Shown here piece after piece: positions 32,001 to 43,906 of a stretch of DNA of 64,000 nucleotides. Below the pieces are notes generated by a model that had not been told where the DNA came from, ran no database searches, and worked only from the letters and a program-made list of their open reading frames with translations. This DNA is from Myrica gale. Lineage: Eukaryota > Streptophyta > Magnoliopsida > Fagales > Myricaceae. The stretch covers positions 21,488,501 to 21,552,500 of the forward strand of contig OZ005618.1 of NCBI GenBank assembly GCA_963930655.1, read 5' to 3'. The stretch's first letter is position 1, and the number at the start of each line of letters is the position of its first letter. Both the position numbers and the translations under genes were made by a program.

Positions 32001-33876
32001 GGAAAAACGGATGATGTTAAAAATTAAAGCAAGCAAATAGAATACGGCACCAAAGGTATCATTACCCGATGGAGGGATAGCACTCAATCATGGATCATGA
32101 GAATCCACTTCCATTGTCGCTTTCCAAACTACAAACTTACCACTCAAACTTTTGCGGCCAATTATAATAAATACATCACAGAATTTTTCTGTCCTTTCTT
32201 CTCCCTCTTCTTTTTGTAGGTGGGGTTAGCTAGATAGAGGACGAATCCTCTTAATTACTAGCAGAATATGAGATTAGTATAACTTAATGAGAGGAATCGC
32301 TTCAACTAATATGATCAAAATATAAACAAACAAGTTTTTAGCTACTATGGATGTGAAAGGTAATGTTCTATGATAAACAACCCTAGAGTTGGCAAGTTTT
32401 TACCTTTGCTTATAGGGAGAGGGGTAACTACACGTGATCAGAGTTTATCATGATGTTTTAAGTGCGATCAAGTTGGACTAAATCCTTCCAAATCTCATAG
32501 ACAATAGATATCGTGATTTCACTTATTATTAATATATATATATATATAGGAACAAAGATCATGAGTTCAAGGATTAGCGGGTCGGTGCTTATCCATACAC
32601 TGCATTATTTCTTAATTATCTCCTAACCGAAAGCGGAGGAGGGTCAAACTCGAGTAAAAGTTGTTTAACCGAGTAATATACTTCCCATACAAAGACTATA
32701 CTCAAACTTAATCAACGTATATAAATTTTTCTATCTCTGCAGACAAAATATGATTTGTAAAGTTTACAGGCAATAAAAGTCATTCTATAGTTTATAAAAT
32801 TGATTATTTGCCCTATTTTTCTTGTTAATTAAAACCTTATTTGGGTAGCACAAAATTGTTTTGAAATTTTTTTCACAAAATTGCATACCTTAACTCTAAC
32901 AAATTTTTACAAACTCAAACCTTTTTTTGAAACAAACTCCTACAACATAATTTTTTTTCTTTTCATCCAAACACAGAAATCGATAGAATTGGTCTATTTT
33001 GCATAGCAGGAAGCCATAAAATGCATAGGAATATCGCAGTGTTCATGTGTGTTTCCTTTTGAGCTGCACATGGAAAGGTAATTGGAACTTGAAAAGAAAA
33101 GATACAAGAAAGAAAAGACAAAAAGCAAACTCTGTTAAGTTTACTTTGAAAGGGTAGGGCTACCACTGTAATCAAACTGGCATGCATAGATGTTGACACT
33201 TGTAAAAGGAAGCCAGCACCGAGAAAAAAAAAAAAGGAAGCCAGCTTGCCCATCACATTCACTCTCGTCACTTCGCACGTTAACTCCCATTATGTCAATA
33301 AATTCTCATCACCGTCCAATCCCCACTTATCGTTGACCATAATACAGTACCCCCAGACAATTCTGAAATAATTACCCGCTCAACATCTTCTTCGAGTACT
33401 TTGATCAAATTCTCAATTTGCCCCAAAAGAACAATTTTTGATTGATTATTTTTGTCCCTCAGAATATACAAGTTAGTACCGGTTAGTCAGAATAATATAG
33501 GATAAATTATACATTATTTTAAAAATAAATTATACAAAAATGTGAAAAAAAAATTCAAATTTAACCTTATAAAATTAATTACGTCATTTGATAGTTTAGG
33601 TGCAAAGTATATATCAAAACTTTAATAATCAAGAGATAAAAAAAGTGTATTTTTTCTTATTTTTAAATTACACCAGTCCTTTTACATGATTTTATACGGT
33701 TTGTCTTCGTACAAAATGTACGTTAAGTCTTCTAATATTATCAAACTCGATTAAGTTCTTTTGAAGTCAGATGATTAGTGTCGGGATTGTTTTCGTATCT
33801 AAAAAAATTATATAAACATATTTATAAGGAGAGGTCAGTTCATGTCTGAAATTTTGTCATATGTTAAGTCTTCCAA
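29081..33876. other. 4.8-kb intergenic stretch
   Basis: AT-rich with homopolymer runs, a small (AAAT)n run near 30190 and a (TA)n run near 32531-32548. An AT-rich MITE-like segment (about 32830-32975) has TTTGGGTAGCACAAAATTG-like ends. No gene recognised. Confidence 0.5.
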
Positions 33877-33891
33877 TTGGATTAGGTTTGT

Positions 33892-34086
33892 CACCAATCC
33901 CGTCGCACCTTGCCAATGTGGGACTCAAACTTTTCTTTTTATAAATTGAAACTCCTCCTTCAAAGGATAGACCATTTTGAAGGATGTGTGGGTCGACCGC
34001 TGTAAGGTTTGCTCGCCCTTGCCTGTGCCCTTGCCGGGGTGACTCTCCCTTCCCCCTTTCCCCTAAGTTGCTTAGAAAAAAAAAAT
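33892..34086 (+). mobile_element. SINE-like insertion with poly-A tail and 15-bp TSD (family R 3' end)
   Basis: TTGGATTAGGTTTGT flanks a 195-bp segment on both sides (33877-33891 and 34087-34101). The segment ends TTGCTTAG followed by a poly-A run, the same 3' end (GCTTAG then A) seen in the retroposon at 55458-56118. The body includes GCCAATGTGGGACTC and CTTGCCGGGGTGACTC. This is a clear target-primed insertion. Confidence 0.8.
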
Positions 34087-34609
34087 TTGGATTAGGTTTG
34101 TGGATGAGGTTGTCCTTAGTTATTCAAAAAAGCATACAGAAAAGAGAAAATAAATAAAAAGATGAAACAATGGAAGGAAAACAATTGATACCTCCCGGTT
34201 TGAATAGCAAATGTAGAAATAACACTAATACTTTAACAATTGAAAGAGTTCACTTTACAAGATTATGCATATTGAGATGGATTATGGTGTTTATAAACTA
34301 AAGTATTAGTCGTGGTCAAGAAAATAATAATAAAATATTTTTTTTTTCTCTTCTCAATCAAATTATCTATTTTATTACAAAAAATATAAAAATTTTACTC
34401 AAAAATCTTTTTCTAATATCTTATAACATTCTCAAAATTTTAAACCATAGCATTAATTAGGCTGTACAATCTAATGTCACATGCATGATATAACTGCTCC
34501 CCTACAGTTGCTTTTGCTTTCACCAGACGAATCCTGTGTTATTTATCTCTTTTTTCTTTCCTATCAAAATCACAGTGTCACATAAATTGGACATATTTTT
34601 TCTAAATAT

Positions 34610-34690
34610 GCTAGAACTGGAGAAGAAATGATATGCTAGAATTGGACATATTTGGACATATGCTAGAACTGGAGAAGAAAGAAATGATAG
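34610..34690. repeat. Short tandem repeat
   Basis: GCTAGAACTGGAGAAGAAA occurs twice about 60 bp apart (34610 and 34663), with GGACATAT words between. Confidence 0.6.
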
Positions 34691-35443
34691 AAAGTGCCAA
34701 GAAAAAAAATGATAAATAGGCAACCTGCCACAAAGAAGCTGACAACCAGAGTCGTATTTCAGAGTCAATATTATAGGGGAAGGTGTCTGGTTATTTGTTT
34801 ACTGGTTGTCCAAATCGTTCTTCTATACAGAACAAATATGCCGATTGAAATTTTATATTAAATTATTTAATAGTTAAAACGTAAAAACTGCTACTCTACA
34901 TTTATATTATAGATACAACTACGTTAACATTAAATAGGATTTTTTTACTTATATGTCTATTTTGTTATTTCACTTTTTAATTATCAATTTTTTTATACTT
35001 ATTCTACCTTTAATTTAAATAAAAAAATTAATATATTATCTAATAAAATGACTAGTTTATCTGCACTTTTTTTGGACTGCGATGTTTTCGTGGGGTTAAG
35101 TAGTTATTTCGTTGATAAAAAATATTAATTTTCATCTGAATTATTGGTAAAGACGGATTTAAAACGTACAAAATTGATAATTACGAATGTAGTGTATAAA
35201 ATTGATTTTTTTTGTAGAAAATTAATTCACAAAAAAATATAACGAAATTAACAACTAAAAATATACAGTATATATTAAAACCGCAATAGTTGATAGGTTA
35301 AAAATATTTTTTATTTATTTTATGATCATGGCTGCGCTAGCAAAACAATAGTATATTTGTAATTGGAATTTACACCACTCAACTTCTCAAGGGCGTGCTG
35401 AACTTGACTAGTTGGTTTTAAAACAAAAAAAAACAGTCGTACG

Positions 35444-36052
35444 TGTTAGAAAACAAAAATTAAACTGAAAGAAAAATTATTTATATTGATAAGTGAGACA
35501 TCCATTATGAGAATGCCCAATTAGGTTTATTAGTTTTATCACTTATATTTGATAAGGTTACATAAGACTTTATTTATAGGCATTTGATTAGAATAGGTCG
35601 CATTGTTTTAGCAATACGAGATCCTTGATTTACAAAAAATAATTCAAAGGGAAAAAAAATAACGCCATAAGAATGCCCGAAGGATGCCGGTCTTAAGCCG
35701 GAAGTTCGCCGGAAGGTCTCCGGAAAGTTGCCGGACTGATGCCAGACTAATGCAGAAAGTCGTCGGACTGATGTCGGCTGGTCGCCGGACTAATGCTAGG
35801 AGGTCGCAAGACTAATGCCGAAAATCTTGCTCTGATACTATGTTAGAAATAAAAATTTTAAACTGAATAAAAATTAATTATATTTATAAGTGAGATGTCC
35901 ACTATGAGAATGCCCAATTGAGTTTACTGGTTTTCTCATGTGTGTTTGATGAGATTACAAAAATACTTTCTTTATAAAACTTTGAATGCAATAGCCACGT
36001 CACTTTATCAATTTGCCTAACTTTAACAGTACGAGTAAATATTTCATTTACT
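35444..36052 (-). mobile_element. TRIM-type LTR element with GCCGGA-rich core
   Basis: Two similar ~190-210 bp repeats (35444-35634 and 35841-36052) start TGTTAGAAA and share ATAAGTGAGA and CTATGAGAATGCCCAATT-like sequence. Immediately before the second lies GCTCTGATACTA (35829-35840). This is the complement of a tRNA-Met primer-binding site (TGGTATCAGAGC), so the element's sense strand is minus. Only about 200 bp separate the LTRs. That core is GC-rich and built of degenerate GCCGGACTGATGCC-like repeats. No coding capacity, as in terminal-repeat retrotransposons in miniature. Confidence 0.75.
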
Positions 36053-36399
36053 GACCCATATACTTGTAAATAATTGGGTTTATCTCTTGACCTCATCCTG
36101 AATCGTTAGCATAATGTACAATTCAGGACCTTTTTTAATGTTTTTGCCTTTCTGCAGACTACTCTTTAAGGCAAAGTACTTTGCTTGATCCAGACATTTC
36201 AGGTGTCTTCCTGTCTTTGTACCGTTCACTGAACCCTTACAGCATGCACTTCCATGACTGATTCCGAACTCCGAAGGGTACTGAAATGAGGAAGCTTTCC
36301 TTTCTTTTCACTCCACGTGACAGCCCTTTGACTGGGATACGTGCTCTAGATGTTAATAGTATATGACAGGTGGGTATACTTCACTTGAATTTAAGGGGA

Positions 36400-36662
36400 A
36401 TTCGTTTGTAAAAATAATTTAAAAATAATAAAATCTATTAAATATATAAAACCAACATTTAAAATATTAAAAATTTATACATAAATATTAGTACTTTTAT
36501 ATAATTTTCAACCATTTTTCACACAAAATTTAATACCTTTAACAAAAATTTAAATAAATATTCTTCATATACTTTTCTTCACATAATTTCAATTATTTTT
36601 TTATTAAATAATTATATCAATTTATCTCTTTCTATAACTCGTTACAAACTCGGACACAAATT
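36400..36662. mobile_element. AT-rich MITE, distantly related to family M1
   Basis: Inverted ends (GAATTCGTTTGTA against TTACAAACTCGGACAC) enclose a ~260-bp body with TTATTAAATAATTATATCAA and TTCACATAATTTC blocks like those in family M1. Diverged; no TSD identified. Confidence 0.5.
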
Positions 36663-38229
36663 AAGGCTGTATTTGAGAACTTATTTAATATCTCATTTTC
36701 ATGTTTTTAATTCCTCGATACTTATTTCGAAAACCAAACAAATAAATCTGACCCCTACAAAGTCCAAATAATTTTGCTCCTCCCTACGAAAATTATTTCC
36801 AACGCCCAGTCTAAAAATTGCGTGTCAGCTCAGACCCATTTAAACAGAATCCATCTTTAAATAAAACTTGTCAGGTCATTTATCCACCAAATTCCTCCGT
36901 CCCTCTCCCTCTCTTTCAAAATCTGGCCCTAACTTCTAGACAAAATTGCAAAAGAACAGTCGTTTCTCTATTATCTCCGCATTCTGCTGTGTCATTTTAG
37001 TCTATGCAGCCATTGGAGCTCAATTAGGAGTACAAAATTATTGGCTAGGCAATTACGTAATTGCGAGGGGGAAAAAACATGCAACTTTAGAAGCAGTTCT
37101 ACTTAAAACGCTTGTTTTCTTAATTATTATTTGTTTTCTCAATTTCCTTGTAAACAGATATTAAAGAGGCATTTGATAAGACAATGCACTGGAATAATAG
37201 GCTATAGGTAGTCTACCAAAAATCAACGATCCGTTTTCGCAGGGAAAGATTTCAATGGGCACTTCATTGTAGTACTTATAATTTATATATATATTTTTTG
37301 TTTGTTTTCTACTTCCATATTCATTTCAATTCGGAAGTCGAGAAACTATTTACTTCGCAAAAAAATTAGAAATTAAGTTAATGAATGATAAATATGAAAA
37401 TAAGGGCCTCTAATAGTAAAATTTGTCAAAAATGTCGATTGATCTGTAAACGAGGACGAATATGTAATTTGTTCCAACTCAAGACATAAACAAACAGACT
37501 CTCTATGGGAACAGATATAAAAAACAAAAAAGATCCATTTTAACATAAAATGGATATATCCATATATCTCTCTGATCAGTTTCTGGCTGTTAACTGTTTG
37601 TAAAAGAGTACAAGTTGTAAATGAGCTATGGACAGTAGATCCACACTTCGATATAGTGTGTGGGCAATTTCATGAACTATAATGAGCTCTGTAAGTTATT
37701 ACTGTAACCAATATGTCTCTGTATTTTGCTAATATAAGTGGTGTCAAAATTTGAAATCTATTACACTATTGTCTCTTTATTTTCGGAGCTAAATATATCA
37801 TGCTAGGGATTGTCACATTTTCAGTAGTGGAATAGTGTGTTATGAACGTTGTCACGTTTCCATCAAAATATATACCACGCATTTGCGAAATGTTGTGTTA
37901 TTGTTGATTACTTTTTTGTTAGTAACAATAGTGGAGTTCCTAATTTAAGTCGTCCAACATCCTTTCTATACTGTCGTTTAGTCTTTTGTCAAACATTTGT
38001 AGTGCATAATATTATTATATTGTAATAATCTACGATAAATTAGAAATTAAACAAACATTAATGAATGAACGGATATTACTGGAATCAAAATGAGGTAGGT
38101 GTTGTAAATTACCGTGATCTCAAATTAGGAGTTTATTTGGGTGCCAGCATAGCATAACAACGATGTTAGTCATGTGTTTGGTAATTTTCTGGTTATAATA
38201 ACAAAATACAAGAGGATTTTAAGTGATTG
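36663..38229. other. Intergenic stretch, no gene seen
   Basis: AT-rich with a TATATA run near 37290. No conserved coding segment, RNA gene or clear repeat boundary recognised. Confidence 0.5.
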
Positions 38230-39197
38230 TGTAACGACCTAAGGACAAGCACTAACAACATATGTGCTTTGACTTCAAAGGACTAGTCAAGGTTGCTTTT
38301 GAAGCTCCTTAAATCATTATAAAGCTCAGTTCAACCTAGTAAGGTCCTAATGTGGAACTTGACCCCAATCACTCATTCATTCTTCTCCCACTCCAAGACC
38401 CAGATGTGGTAGTTACTAAGACTGTTCTGATACCATTTGTAACGACCGAAGGAGAAACACAAGACACATTTGTGTTTTGATTTCAAAATGACTAGTCAAG
38501 GTTGCTCATGAAGCCACTTGGATGATTATAAAGCTCAATTTAACCTAGTAAGGTCTCAATGTGGGACTTGACCCTTATATAACTCATCTTCCATTCATTC
38601 TCATCTTCCACTTAATGTAGGATTCAGGGTATAACAATCTCTCCCCTTAAATCCTTGACGTCTTTGTCAAGGCCCACCAAGCCTACATTGGTGGTTACTA
38701 GGACCGCTCTGATACCATTTGTAATGACCCAAGGACAAGCACTAGCCACATTTTTCTTTGACTTCAAAAAGACTAGTCAAGGTTGCTTTTGAAACTCCTT
38801 GAATCATTATAAAGCTCAATTCAACCTAGTAAGGTCCCGATGTGGGACTTGACCCTTATAGAACCAATCACTCATTCATTCTCTTCTCTCACTTATGTGG
38901 GATTCAGGGTATCACAATTTTCATCCATAAACCCTTGAGGTCCTCGTCAAGGCCCTCCAAGCCCACATTGGTGGTTTCTAGGACCGTTCTGATACAATTT
39001 GTAACGACCCAAAGATAAACACTACCCACATCTGTGTTTTGACTTCAAATGACTGGTCAAAGTTGCTCTTGAAGCCCTTTGGATCATTATAAAACTCAAT
39101 TCAACATAGTAAGGTCTCATTGTGGGACTTGACTGTTACATAACTCATCTCTCATTCATTATCCTCTCCCACTCTATGTGGGATTTGGGGTATCACA
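38230..39197 (-). mobile_element. Tandem TRIM array: four LTRs in one element
   Basis: Four copies of a ~198-bp LTR in one orientation: 38230-~38393 (3' truncated), 38438-38636, 38720-38916 and 39000-39197. Each starts TGTAACGACC on + and the last three end GGGTAT(C/A)ACA, so the minus-strand LTR is TG...GTTACA. Before copies 2, 3 and 4 lies TCTGATACCATT or a variant, the complement of the tRNA-Met primer-binding site. About 82-bp internal regions (38637-38719 and 38917-38999) contain only CTTGA..GTCAAGG-type words and a CT-rich strip complementary to a polypurine tract. There is no protein-coding sequence. Such LTR-core-LTR-core chains are known for TRIM elements. Confidence 0.85.
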
Positions 39198-41930
39198 ATT
39201 AACTATCACGCCTAAAAAATCAACTTAAATTAAAGAAAAGAAATAAAAGAAAATTTTCACTATTATTCGAAAAAAAACATATTATAACTATAATGTTTCA
39301 AAACATAAACATTAAACAGATAATCTTAACAGTCTAAAATCCAAAATGATGCTCTCATCTATCCCGCCCTCACGTTTAATATATTTGATCCTCGAACAAT
39401 CTTTGAAAACAAGAAAATAATAACGGAATGAGTTCGACAACTCAGTAAGCAGAGAATAAAAATACATATTCTTTTCTTTGAACCGAAATACATAAAATAG
39501 AATAACTTTTTTGAGAAAATCCGCTTCGGCATTAACAGTAAGCCACATTGACTCCTATGACAGGGTTGTGCAACGACTTAACTGGTGGCAAAACCGAATT
39601 AAGCCAATAGTAAGTGAAGTTTGCCCTACAAAGACATAGTCACGTATGCTAAGTGTGCACTATGGAGAAATATACATAGAAATCAATCCGTAGAATGGGT
39701 GCACTCAGTAATCAGTTAGTACCAACAGCAGTAGTAATCAGTAATTAGTAATCAGTAACAGAACATCGCCTCGGGATTTGAAAACAGTATAATATGTAAT
39801 ATCAGAATCATAAACATAAATGATATTCAGCAAAATACAGAATCTTTGGAACAATAATATAAACAGATATCATTATGTCTTTTAAATTCCACATTGATTT
39901 TCAGAATAACATAAGCTTAAAACAAAACAATCTTTTCCACAATCTTTTTATGAAAATATGTTCGTCCTTTTTGAAGAAAAACAGTATAGTAGCTTCGCTT
40001 ACCCGACTTGCTTCGATAATCAAACCGCCATAAAATCCAATACTCACAACAATCCAAAAGAACCGAACAAAATGCTCAAACTCCACAAATGACCGAATAG
40101 AGAGAAAGATCTCAAACATGCCAAAGAATTCACATTTGAGAGGTGTGAATAATTTGTGAGCGGAATGTCCCTTTTATAGGCCGAAAATCAATGTATAAGA
40201 GCCCAAATCGTTGCCCTTTCAAAATCCTCCATTAGCCACCATAAATCGCTTGATTTATTGAGAACCGTCGAGATCTACACAATAAAGTTGAAAGGCCACG
40301 AAAATCTAACGAAAAGGTGCTAAAACGGATGAGAAAGCGAAGAGAGAGAGAGAGAGGAATGGTCTTCGAACGGCAAACTGGAATCCAGGAAGTCGAAAAA
40401 GTTAGGATTGAGGAAGAAGAAGATCAAAACGCATCGTTTCACTTAAAAATCCAACTCAAGCAAAACAGTTTTAAAGAACATAAAAGCTTCACCATAAGAC
40501 ATAAGCATGCAAGCGCTCCTCAGTGGTCCAGTTGTGCCTCCCATCTCCCATGCGCCTGGGTTCGAATCCCAGCCTAGGCAAAAATGTTTTTTTTTTCAAA
40601 CTGGGTTCTCACAAATTGAGCATAAAATAATTAATGATCTATGGACATGTGGCAACATTATGAGGTTTTTTCTAACAATAATTGCATTGATACTCAATTG
40701 TTTGATTAGAGTAAAATCAAATACTTTTTAGAGAGGTCTCTATTTTTTTCTTGGGGGGAAATGTCAAAAAAAGAAATTCAATTTACTAAATAGTTCTATT
40801 TAACTATAAAACATTCAACAATGATCAACATTCACCTCTGTTATATGATCTAATCGTCAATATTGTGCCACGTAGTTTATTTTCTATATATTTCATCTGT
40901 CAGAGTCTATAATAGGGAGATATTGATACATTTTGATAATTTTGAAGCTAAATGTGACAAATTGAGTAGTTTAGACATATTTTTGATATTTTAATGTAAA
41001 TTTATAGGTTAGAAGTTGGTGTTAATTTCTCCTCGCCATAATTAGATACTGAGTTTCTGAATTATTGAAAAACAAGATAAATGGTTTTATTTCAACCTAA
41101 AGACGGATCAAATCTAAAACTATAGATTAAGATATAGATTATTTTTCTGTGTAGATTAAGATATACTATAAGATACAAAAGCAAATTCCACAGCATGCCT
41201 AACATTCACGACTGTTTTCTTCGGCATCTCATGAGATTGTCAATGTTGATACGATCGATTAACAGAAGTACTCCATGCTTGTAATATTGATAAACTGTAT
41301 ATTACCGTTAAACTCTCTATGATGGATTTACTGTACTAAAACAAATTTTATAGAATCTTATAATTGATTACCTTTAAGCTAGCTCCCAAGCCCATTGCAA
41401 AGATTACAACGCCACAAATGGAGAATATTTAATCGAAAAACGATGCTCTACAGAGAAGCAGTGAATTAAGCTACAAAGAAATTATACATTTTTCTAAATC
41501 GAAACGTGGTCTCTTTAATTGGGTTGACTTTAAAATCTAAAATATTTTAAAACCGGAAAGACATTTATAAATTGGTTAATTATTAAATGAATTTTGTAAA
41601 CAAGCTTAGCATTTCCCATAAGAGAAATGTTTTGAATGCAGTGAAAAGCCCAAAACAGATTAGATTTAAGTCGAACCATAATTTAATTATATAAACAAGG
41701 CTCGAGATATGGGGTTATGGATTATATCTTATGGGGAATCGGCAAATGAAGCAGCCACAAAAACATCCAAACAAGTAGGATATAAAAAATATGTTCAAGC
41801 CAATTTGATCCTAAAAATATAATATAAGACAAAAAATATTTAACGTAATCATATAAAAGAAATATTTGCTTTTTATTTTGGAAGATAAAAAAATAATAAT
41901 TTTGCATTTTTTTGAGAAGCTAAACTAAGG
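39198..41930. other. Intergenic stretch
   Basis: AT-rich, with GA-rich runs near 40340 and a SINE-like piece (listed separately). No gene recognised. Confidence 0.5.
40505..40600 (+). mobile_element. tRNA-derived SINE-like sequence
   Basis: A perfect RNA polymerase III B box (GGGTTCGAATCCC, 40558-40570) is preceded 40 nt upstream by an A-box-like GCGCTCCTCAGTGGTCCAG. A T-rich tract follows. The acceptor and anticodon arms do not pair well enough for a functional tRNA, so I call a SINE head. Confidence 0.5.
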
Positions 41931-41933
41931 TTA

Positions 41934-42232
41934 TGTTCGTTTTTAAAGTTTTTTCAAGATTCAAATACATTCACAAAACTACTACCGAACATCTGAAGAA
42001 TTCAAACACAAATATGATTTACAAAATCTCCAACATTTTTTACTTTTTTACTAAACACAAATTTTCTCTCTCTATATTTTTTAAAATAACTCTAATATTT
42101 TTTTATTAAACAATTACGTCAAATCATTTACATATACACTTTACATAAATACGAATAAAATATTATTCAACTTACATATTTACAATTTTTTTAAATCGTA
42201 CTATTTTTATTTAAACCCAACGTATCTTAGGT
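41934..42232 (+). mobile_element. MITE family M1, copy 2
   Basis: Begins TTATGTTCGTTTTTAAAG and shares ACCGAACAT, ACAAAATCTCCAACA, ATTAAACAATTACGTCAAAT and TTATTCAACTTACA-like blocks with the copies at 28787-29080 and 49338-49643. More diverged than those two. Confidence 0.75.
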
Positions 42233-42975
42233 TTAATAATTTTTTTTTTCAATCATGCCCTTCGATAAGGGGACCCACTTACTAATTTTATGAGAAACAT
42301 GAAGCCGAAAGGATGGCAGCGAAGGACTTTATGATATATTAAAAAAGAGAATATAAAAATAATAAAAAAGATTATGGTGGAAAAAAGGGGTGGATTGATT
42401 GGGCCATTAGAGTGGGGAAATTATTGGAGGAGGGGTCTAGATGGAAAAGATATGAGGGGGCCTACGGGGAGTCGTACGGACTGTTCGAGACAACACGCCA
42501 CCTCCGTTAATTTAGGTTTCGTTGTCGCTCCATTATTATGGTCTTTCAGCTCTCCTTGAGCTCCGTGTCTTGTCCGCGCCGTGGTCCTTACTCTCTCTCC
42601 CTCTTTTGTTCTCTTCTATATAAGTTTTCTATTCCTTTTTTTAAAAAACTTGTTAATATATTTTTTTTATTAATTTATTAACTTGTTCCCGTCTCTCTCT
42701 CTGCTTGTCACGTGCAAAGGACTTCTTTATGTCCTTTTTTCCATTAAATTATCACCGACCACGGCGATTTTGTCGACAGGTCACCTCATATGCGAATTTA
42801 TTCTCCTGCTACTTTATTTTTCATCCGATTTCTTCGTTAAAAATCCTGATCCAATCATTTTTCTTTCTAGAAAAACACCGTATTTATATCAAATTTTGTA
42901 TAATCTACGCCGGTTCACGGTATCTACGTGTACCGGTTAACAGGCACTGAATATCGATATTCGGTATTTAATTTT

Positions 42976-43348
42976 AGAAAATATTATATTTAGTCATTAA
43001 GTTTACAACATTTTTATAATTTAGTTATTAAGTTTTATTTTTTTACTAAATGGTCATTGAGAATATATAATTATAACGATTTGGTCTTTCCGTCGAATAT
43101 CCGTTAATTTTTAACGGAATAAAATGCGGTCGACCTCTTTATGTAACGGTCGATCGCTTCATGTAGCGGTCTACATGAAGCGATCGACCGTTACATAAAC
43201 CGCTATTTCGGTTAAAAATTTAACTGAAGTTCGACGGAAAGACCAAATCGTCACAACTATATATTTTCAATAATAATTTAATAAAAAATAAACAGAATAA
43301 CTAAATCGTAAAAGTGTTGTAACCCAATGATCAAATATCAAATTTTCC
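42976..43348. mobile_element. Foldback MITE with perfect central hairpin and 9-bp TSD
   Basis: TTTAATTTT flanks both sides (42967-42975 and 43349-43357). The 373-bp element is an inverted repeat over almost its whole length: GAAAATATTATATTTAG at the left, mirrored at the right, and ATTTGGTCTTTCCGTCGAA mirrored by TTCGACGGAAAGACCAAAT. The centre has 26-nt perfectly complementary arms around a CGGT loop (about 43140-43196), with the arm word CGGTCGATCGCTTCATGTAG. A 9-bp TSD points to the MULE superfamily. Confidence 0.85.
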
Positions 43349-43721
43349 TTTAATTTTTTTAAAAAAGTCAAATTATTAGCGAGAGGTCTATTGACTTTTG
43401 ATTCTTTTTAAAACGAAACGACTAACTATTTTTTTCCTCTTCTTTCTTTATCTTTTTCTCACGCACACCTATCAGTAACCATTTATCGTTATCGGGCCAA
43501 ACAGGACGGATTTCGATACCTGATTGTGGGATACAAGCATTAGAGATATCGTTGAAGGTATAAATAATGAAGACAAAGTGGGAGGACTGAAATTTTGGAT
43601 ACCATTTATATTATGGTCAAAATTATGATTGAAATTTAGAAAGAATCGCATTAGACTAAAATTTAATTGGAGGGGCTAATTTATACCAGCAAAGCAATAA
43701 AAATACTTTCTAATTTTCTTA

Positions 43722-43906
43722 GGCTGCGTTTGCACCAAATATTTTACAAAATATTTTACCAACTCCCCATAAAATACTACAATATAATCTATCTCTCCCA
43801 TAAAAAATATAAAAAATATAAAAAATTATCTCTCTTCACTTTTTCACTAAACCCAATACTAACACTAAACCCAATACCAAAAATTTTACAACACAAATAT
43901 AACCTT
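43722..43906. mobile_element. MITE family M2, copy 1
   Basis: AT-rich ~185 bp with CACTTTTTCACTAAACCCA and CCAATACCAAAAATTTTACA, recurring (inverted) at 54534-54690. The ends GCGTTTGCACCAAATATTTT and ACAACACAAATATAAC are roughly inverted. Confidence 0.55.

Noticed and set aside
40505..40575. Possible tRNA gene
   Set aside because: Good B box but no clover-leaf pairing or clear anticodon arm; a SINE head explains it better.
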